From Lactuca virosa (lineage: Eukaryota; Streptophyta; Magnoliopsida; Asterales; Asteraceae), in assembly GCA_928212115.1 (NCBI GenBank), contig CAKMRJ010005523.1, positions 102,705,647 through 102,769,646 on the forward strand: a DNA stretch of 64,000 nt, written 5' to 3'. The notes under the pieces are model-generated. The model was not told the origin of the DNA, ran no database searches, and saw only the letters and a list, made by a program, of their open reading frames with translations. Positions 57,360-64,000 of the stretch are shown here, piece by piece. The position numbers and the translations under genes were made by a program. Position 1 is the stretch's first letter. Each line of letters starts with the position of its first letter.

Positions 57360-58857
57360 CTAGGATTGTTTTCTGTATACTTGATGCAAAACTGCTTAAA
57401 AATCGAAAATTCTGCATTCTGACGACTGGACTCGCCGAGTCCATGGGGAGGACTCGTCGAGTCCATGAACAAATTCATTCTACTCGCCGAGTAGAATAAT
57501 GCACTCGGCGAGTAGGAGCGTGCTGGGCAGTTTTTTCGAGTTTTGTTGCTGGAAATGGATTAGATCATTATCCCAATCTGTTTTGGACTTGTAAAATCTG
57601 TTTTTCAAAATGATAATGATTATGTTAACCCATTTTACATGACTTTTATCAATTTTCAAGTATTGTGTATAGTTATATGATTTCTTGAAATTGCTTGACA
57701 TGAATTTGTGTTCTTATGAGTTTTTAGAAGATCATAGGAATTATGTGTAACCACCATGTGTGTTTAATTCATGATCTTAATGGCTATGATGGTGTCCATA
57801 ACTTGTCCTCAAGTTATGGATAACCAAAAGTCACTTCTTTTAATTGTGATTAAAGAACTAAAGAGGTTTCATAAAATGAAGAGTCTTCATTTTTATGAAC
57901 CATTAAAACTCATAAGTTACAAATTGAAGAGACTTGGAATAGTTTCAAATCTTGCCCTCAAGTTTTGGAATTTGAAAAGTCTTACACTTTAATACTTTAA
58001 TTCCAAATTAAACCTTAGATTTTTAAAAAGTTTAAAAATCAACACTTATACTATTATTATAATTTTATTATATAAATATGTATAAGAATATGTCATTCTT
58101 ACCGTTAGTAGGCCTCATTCACGAAGCCGGTCTATAAGGGGGGTATAAGGTTGTTGCCTATAAAATGGTGACTTAATGGGTGTCCACTCTCACTCACCGC
58201 TTCCTTGATCGGTGGAGGGTCGTTAGCCGAACGGGTAGGATACGACTTTAAATACTTGTTAAAATTATAATGAATTATAAAGTAACTATACATTATAAAT
58301 TCCCAATCTTAGTTACTTTAGGAAAATGTGAAATTGGTGCTAGCCCATAAAATTACACTTTGTACCTTACCAAGTCGTTAGTGGAGCGTGTGTGGTTAAT
58401 CGGCACACTAACATGGACTAGTAAGAGTGGCAAAGGGTAACTTGACCTTATTATAGATCGGTGGAGCGTGTGTGGTTAACCGACACATCGATTAGGTAAT
58501 ATTGTTGAGGGTACCAAGTCAATTTGTATGGTTATTCACACCTTGTTTGTGATCCTCGGCATCCCAGTCACAAACTTGAGAGGGCACAATCGAGATTCAA
58601 ACATGCCATTGAAAAGTTCAATGTATCTCAAAAGATCTAGGAGTTTCAAAACCAATAAAACTTAATAATAAAATATTTCGTTCTTATGGTGGAAATTGGT
58701 AAATCGTCATTTACCTACCTTCAAATATTTTATAGTATGGATTACGGCATCCCTCTTCCAACTATAAATAGTTTGTTGGATCCTAGCCTTAATATTTCAT
58801 TTGGGTGAATTATTAAGGATTCCTAATCTAATGAAACTTGTCTTTCTTTCCTTTCAG
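57360..58857 (+). other. Element G leader, probably part of an intron (57181-58857)
   Basis: About 1.5 kb without a domain-bearing ORF. Four ACTCG-N-CGAGT palindromes lie at 57428-57520, the same motif as in the gypsy LTRs. Two copies of 'ggtggagcgtgtgtggttaa' lie near 58383 and 58461. The leader ends CTTTCCTTTCAG directly before the gag ATG. Confidence 0.6.
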
Positions 58858-59740
58858 ATGTCTTCCAACAATGCTTCTGGCTCAAACACAACAGGCTCCT
58901 TTTCCCTTATGAACTTGTGTGGTAAGGTCATCTTTGATGGATCCAATTTAATGAGTGGATCAGAAACATCAGAATGATTACCCGCTATGAGGACAAAGAA
59001 TATGTCCTCGATAGGGAGCTTAAGGTTGTGAGTGAAGCCACTGCTACTCCTGAAGAGTTTGCGGAGTTTGTTGCACATGAAAAGGATGCTACTAAAGTAG
59101 CATGCATCATGATGGCCACCATGACTCCTGAACTTCAAAAATCCTATGAAGATTTCTACCCCTATGAGATGCACCTGGATCTGATGGAAAGGTACCATCA
59201 GAGCGCGCGTCAGGAGAGGTATGAAATCATCTCCTCCATGATAACCGCAAGGATGAAGGATGGTGAACCCATCACCGGTCACTTGCAGAAGATACAAAGG
59301 TTCGTTGACCGGTTGCTGAAGCTAAATGTTGACTTTCCTGAGGAAATGGCGATTGACATCATTCTCCATTCCTTACCTCCAAGTTATGATCAGTTTCGTA
59401 TGACTTATCATATGAACAAGGAGGAAGTCACACTTAGCAAACTTCAAAGACTCTTAAGGACAGCTGAAAATGGCCTTAAGGGTAAAGCGGTTGCTACTTC
59501 AACTCCTTCAACAGCCCCTGTTCTGGCTATTGGGCAGGGAAAGGGTAAGAAGAGGAAAAGCCCTTCGAAGGGTACCAAGGGTAAGACTCTTGATGGTTCC
59601 TCTTCAAGTGGGACAAAGAAGGTCCCATTACTCCTTCTTCAAACCCAAAGGAAGCACATGCTTCTATTGCCAGGATAAGGGACACTTCAAGCGAAGCTGC
59701 CCCAAATATCTGCAAGATCTAAAGGATGGGAGGTTAACCC
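58858..59740 (+). pseudogene. gag: Element G Gag
   Basis: ATG at 58858. A one-base loss in a T run near 58950 moves the frame to 58974-59678, which holds the copia Gag domain (YEDKEYVLDREL, MTPELQKSYEDF, MKDGEPITGHLQKIQRFVDRL, IILHSLPPSYDQF). A one-base gain near 59620 moves the end to another frame with the zinc knuckle CFYCQDKGHFKRSC. Confidence 0.88.
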
Positions 59741-60901
59741 ACCCATGCAGGTATTTACACAATATTGTCTAACAACTCATATAATGCTAATTCTTGGGTG
59801 CTTGATACAGGGTGTGGTATTCACATTTGTACTGATCTGCAAGCACTAAGAAGAAGTGAGCAAGTGGAGCACGGGAAGATAAACTTAGTCATGGGCAACA
59901 GGAAAGCATCACCTGTTACCAAGATAGGAGTTTATTCTTTATTGCTTAATAATGGGTTAATGTTAGATTTGAATAAGTGTTGTTACTCGCCCGAAATGGC
60001 GAGAAATATTATTTCCTTTCATGGCTTGTACAAACAAGGTTTTACATTTTCATTTGATAATAAAAATGGTGCTATTAATGTTTATTACCATGATGTATTT
60101 TACTTTAAAGCATTACCTTGTGATGGTGTATATGAAGCTGTGAATGTTGAAGACAATCTAGGAAATAATGTGTTGTATATTGATTCTTCAGATAGCTTGG
60201 ATAAAGCATCCTTGTGGCATTGTCGTCTTGGACATGTTAACAAGAAGCGCATAGGCCAACTCCAAAAGGCTGGAGTCTTGGAATCATTTGACCTCAAGTC
60301 AGATGATAGTTGCGAGTCTTGTTTACTTGGAAAAATGACAAAGTCACCCTTCATAGGTACTTGTGATAGGGGTGAAGGTTTGTTGGACCTTGTACACACG
60401 GATGTGTGTGGGCCCTTCAGAGTTGCTACAAGGGATGCTAATCGCTATTATGTGACTTTTACTGATGATTACAGTAGATATGGATATATTTACTTAATCA
60501 AGCATAAGTCAGAAACCTTTGAAAAGTTCAAAGAGTTTAAGCAGGAAGTGGAGAATCAATTGGGCAGGAACATCAAGATGCTCCGATCCGATCGGGGAGG
60601 AGAGTATCTTAGCATTGAGTTCCTTGACTATCTTAAGGAATGTGGGATTGTCTCACAATTGACACCCCCCAGAACACCACAGTTGAATGGTGTAGCTGAG
60701 AGGCGCAATCGAACCTTGTTGGATATGGTTCGTTCCATGATGAGTCGAGCTTCGTTACCAATCTCTTTCTGGGGGTATGCCTTAGAGACTGCCGCCCATA
60801 TCCTTAATCTAGTCCCTACTAAAAAGGTTGCCAAAAACACCTCACGAGATGTGGACTGGGAAAGTTCCCAATTTGGACCACATCAAGATTTGGGGTTGTG
60901 A
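59741..60901 (+). pseudogene. pol: Element G protease and integrase
   Basis: Protease active site WVLDTGCGIHIC; GAG-pre-integrase finger LWHCRLGHVNKKRI with CESCLLGK; integrase catalytic residues in HTDVCGPF, TDDYSRYGYIYL and the SDRGGEYLS to NGVAERRNRTLLDM region. A one-base gain in an A run near 60838 breaks the frame just before the MWTGKVPNLDHIKIWGCEAF segment, which continues from 60828 in the next frame. Confidence 0.92.
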
Positions 60902-61296
60902 AGCTTTCGTGAGGCGTGAGACTCATGATAAGCTTGAACCTCGAAGTGAGAGGTGTATTTTTCATCGGCTACCCACAGAGATCCTTTGGTTACCTCTTCT
61001 ACAGACCCCAGTGATAATGTGGTCTTTGTAGCAAGAAGAGGAGTCTTTCGTGAGAGAGAATTCATAAGCCAAGGGGACAGTGGGAGGCAAATTGACCTTG
61101 AAGAGCTTCAAGAGTCAAGTGGTGAAGGAACCTCAAATGCTATCGACCAACCTGAGGAGGAAACTCCTGTTGATCCGATAGATGAGTCTGTACCTCCAAG
61201 ACGTTCCACTAGGGTGAGGAACACACCTGATTTTTATTATGGTTATCACATCACACTGAAGGTGATACATTTATTAGTGATAGTACACTAATAGAT
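60902..61296 (+). pseudogene. pol: Element G integrase to RT linker
   Basis: Copia linker pieces in several frames (GCEAFVRRETHDKLEPRS, then VVFVARRGVFREREFI, then PPRRSTRVRNTPDFYYGYHI). Single-base changes near 60965, 61005 and 61255 cause the switches. Confidence 0.75.
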
Positions 61297-61987
61297 TTGG
61301 ATGAACCTAATAATTACAGGGAAGCCATGGCAGGCCCTGAGTCTGCTAAATGGAAGGAGGCTATGGACAACGAGATTCAGTCCATGTATGACAATCAAGT
61401 TTGGAACTTGGTTGACAATGTACCAGGTCGTAAGACAGTTGGGTGCAAATGGATCTTCAAGAAGAAGACCGACATGGATGGGAAGGTACACACTTATAAA
61501 GCGCGACTGGTTGCGAAGGGCTTTACTCAAACTCCGGGAGTTGACTATGATGAGACCTTCTCACCAGTAGCTAAGATTAAGTCTATTAGAGTATTGTTAG
61601 CCATAGCTGCATTTCATGATTATGAAATATGGCAAATGGATGTCAAAACCGCTTTCCTTAATGGAAAGTTGGCTGAGGATGTTTACATGCTCAACCAGAG
61701 GGTTTTGTCGATACAAGATACCCTAATAGAGTGTGTAAGCTTGATAAATCCATTTATGGATTGAAACAAGCATCTCGCAGATGGAATCTTTGCTTTATGA
61801 GAAAGTCAAAGAGTTTGGCTTTTCTAGGAGTGAGGATGAGTCTTGTGTGTATGTCAGGGCTAGTGGGAGCATAGTTAGCTTCTTGGTGTTGTATGTGGAT
61901 GACATACTTCTCATAGGAAACGACGTCCCAACCTTGCAGGAGGTTAAGTCCTGCCTATATCCTAGGGATAAGGATATTGAGAGATAG
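61297..61987 (+). pseudogene. pol: Element G reverse transcriptase
   Basis: KWIFKKKTDMDGKVHTYKAR, AKGFTQTPGVDYDETFSPVAK and WQMDVKTAFLNGKL (catalytic Asp) in the first frame. After shifts near 61690 and 61795, FLVLYVDDILLIGND carries the catalytic YVDD. A segment just after about 61950 seems to be missing compared with other copia RTs. Confidence 0.9.
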
Positions 61988-62821
61988 GAGTAAGAGACTA
62001 ATTGGACTTAGTCAAAGTACTTATGTGGATAAGGTACTGAAGAGGTTCAGTATGCAAGATTCCAAGAAAGGAGAATTACCAATCCAGAGTAATGCCAAGC
62101 TAAGTAAGACTCAGAGTCCGAGTACAGAGGCTGAGATAGCTGAGATGAGTCATATACCATATGCTTCCGCTGTGGGCTCAATCATGTATGCTATGACTTG
62201 TACTCGCCCTGATGTGGCCTTTGCTTTGAGCATGGTCATAGATATCAATGGAACCCTGGCAAGGCACACTGGACAGCGGTAAAGAACATTCTCAAGTATC
62301 TGCGGAGGACTAAGGAGGGTCCTTACCCTCGGAGGCAGTGATGACTTGAGAGTGGAAGGATATAGCGATGCTAGCTTCCAGACTAATAGGGATAATTTCC
62401 GCTCTCAGTCAGGCTGGGTCTTTATCCTAAATGGAGGGGCAATTACTTGGAAAGTTCCAAGCAGGAGACATAGCTGCTGATTCTACTTGTGAATCAGAGT
62501 ACATAGCAGCAAGTGAAGCAGCTAAGGAGCGATATGGCTAAAGAACTTCATCAGGGAGACCTTGGAGTTGTACCAGCTATAAAGAGCCAATGGAAATTTT
62601 CTGTGACAGCGAAAGTGCGGTTGCTTGGGCTAAGGAACCAAGAGAATCACGGGAGATCTAGGCACATTGACGAGAAAATACCATTTCATCAGACATCGAA
62701 TAGAAGAAGGACTCCTCTGGCTAAGAGGTATCATCAGATGAGAACCCGGCAGATCCCCTCACGAAGGACGGAGCAGGTTAAGCATTTACAGCATGCGAGG
62801 GCGCATTGGGTTGAAGGATGA
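61988..62821 (+). pseudogene. pol: Element G RT end and RNase H
   Basis: LIGLSQSTYVDKVLKRFSMQDSK and YASAVGSIMYAMTCTRPDVAFAL (RT C-terminus), then in other frames VEGYSDASFQTNRD, SQSGWVFILNGGAITW, ADSTCESEYIAASEAAKE and a tail with SRHIDEKIPFHQ, the copia RNase H order. Several single-base shifts. Confidence 0.85.
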
Positions 62822-63683
62822 TATTAGTTTTCAATATTAGAGATTCCTGAACTTGTAAAATGTAATTGACATTGATGATGAATAAAAGTTGTTATTTATT
62901 TATGAGTAAGGGGTTACTATCTGTGTGATTGTTTACTATGTTTCAATTTGGCAATGTTTTTAGCTTCCAGAATAATTATGTTATTATTCAAAGCCATCCA
63001 CAGTCCAGTCAAACTTTGGAAGTAAGTATTGATTTAAGACGTCATGAATTTGGCTTGTATGATTGGTCTAAAAGTGCTTTGGAACATGCAATGGGTGCTA
63101 CAACATTCAGGAGTACTCATAAGGGCTGAGTATTGGATCCAACCCACCGCTCACTTGGCATCAACTTCAATGGAATTTATCTCGAGTGATCAGTGAGACG
63201 GTAATATCATAAATCTTCAAACCTAGAGATATGAGTTGTTGACTATGAGTTGGTTATTCATTGATTGCACGAAAACGCATTGGTAACTCGATGTCATAAA
63301 CGTGCCTTTGTGAATAATTCAACAAGTAGTTAGTACAAGCATATCAGTCGAAGTTTATCTGTTCCTTCTAGAAATAGAAGCGATATCTGGGCCCCTCGAT
63401 GATTTGGTTTTGACCTATGTACCGGGCCCGGTCAGAACCTAATTGATGTGTTCAATTTAGTTCTATGTCGAAACAAATCAAGATCGAGAAACAAATGTTG
63501 GACAATAAGTAAGACCATGTTCCATGTGTTTGTCCGGCTGATATCATGAGAACAGAGGATTATATGATCACTTATCTGAAATGGCGTATCATCATCATCT
63601 CAGTTCCGAGAGACTTTGAAAGAGCTACGATTGCTAGTCGGATTTTGAAGTCATATTTGCAAATATAGTTATTAGACTTATCC
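62822..63683 (+). other. Element G 3' untranslated region
   Basis: No domain-bearing ORF. Ends at the polypurine tract before the 3' LTR. Confidence 0.6.
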
Positions 63684-63694
63684 AAGTGGGAGAC
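63684..63694 (+). promoter_or_regulatory. Element G polypurine tract
   Basis: AAGTGGGAGAC next to the 3' LTR start at 63695. Confidence 0.85.
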
Positions 63695-64000
63695 TGTTGG
63701 ATATAGTGTCTAAGTCCATAACTTTATTTGGTATGTACTTGACCCGACCCCATGGTCCATTTGGGTTGCATGGCATTGCAATACTTGGATAGACTAAATG
63801 AGAGAATAAGGCACTTATGGTTATTAATATATTATAAGTTCTAATATATTAATAATAGTATTATTTAATTAGTATTGATCAATTATTAATCTGGGATTAA
63901 TTTGGTGATCAAAGTGAGACTAATTAAATATACAGGGTTGATTATGACAATCATCAATTCTTTTATGGTGGATTGATGATCCATGGTTATGGGTTATGGA
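63695..64000 (+). mobile_element. Element G 3' LTR (first 306 bp)
   Basis: Nearly identical to 56560-56867: a missing GG near 63748, G to T in 'gatcaagta', and T to C in 'aaatatata' are the only differences I count. Confidence 0.95.

Larger units (their letters stand above)
56560..64000 (+). mobile_element. Element G: young Ty1/copia retrotransposon, 3' LTR cut by window end
   Basis: 5' LTR 56560-57346, PBS 57348-57359, long leader, gag, protease, integrase, RT, RNase H, PPT (63684-63694), 3' LTR from 63695. The left TSD candidate is AGACC (56555-56559); the right copy lies outside. Integrase before RT defines the copia order. The 306 bp of 3' LTR in view differ from the 5' LTR by two substitutions and one 2-bp indel, so insertion was recent. 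Despite this, its coding region has many single-base indels. Confidence 0.93.

Overview
This window is repeat-dense plant nuclear DNA. It has spliceosomal introns, plant Ty3/gypsy and Ty1/copia LTR retrotransposons primed by initiator tRNA-Met, hAT and Mutator-like miniature elements, and one intron-containing host gene. The LTRs carry many copies of an ACTCG-N-CGAGT palindrome. I associate that pattern with Asteraceae (lettuce-like) genomes, but this is an impression and not proof of species.

Layout. Bases 1-35415 are a stack of nested insertions, most of them fixed by target-site duplications (TSDs). Element C is a minus-strand gypsy chromovirus (gag, protease, RT, RNase H, integrase, chromodomain-like tail; 25423-35415), and its pol is split by a hAT element. 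Element A is a plus-strand gypsy with gag but no pol (2041-25422); it sits in the 3' LTR of C. Element B is a different gypsy chromovirus (3320-19170, TSD GTAAA) inserted in A. B itself holds a reversed solo LTR of its own family (4711-7760, TSD AAAAA) and a solo copia LTR (11950-12715, TSD GTTCC). D, a partial LTR at 1-2040, cuts the 5' LTR of A. A small hAT element lies in A at 22420-22793.

Bases 35416-51445 are the less nested part. They hold three long-inverted-repeat elements with 9-bp TSDs, a fourth less certain one, one conserved host gene (41290-43092, minus strand, 8 exons), a CCACC-rich array, palindromic repeats and an LTR fragment (E) related to D. From 51446 a second gag-only element (F, a close relative of A) begins. 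It is interrupted at 56560 by a young copia element (G), whose 3' LTR runs off the window end.

How the parts relate. A and F encode a Gag closely similar to that of C and share its primer site and LTR ends, so they look like non-autonomous partners of a C-type element. The most interesting signals are about RNA. (1) A, C and F share a donor just after the primer site and an acceptor at the gag ATG, implying a leader intron; copia G has an analogous arrangement. (2) C has a 74-bp intron-like segment with an in-frame stop exactly at the gag/protease boundary, where B has continuous sequence. (3) The LTRs of A and F, and the pol-less interior of A, carry arrays of about 11 short hairpins with a fixed AAGAC...GCA frame and covarying stems. 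Nearly all element coding regions are broken by nonsense codons or single-base indels. The host gene also has an apparent 1-bp frameshift in exon 1.
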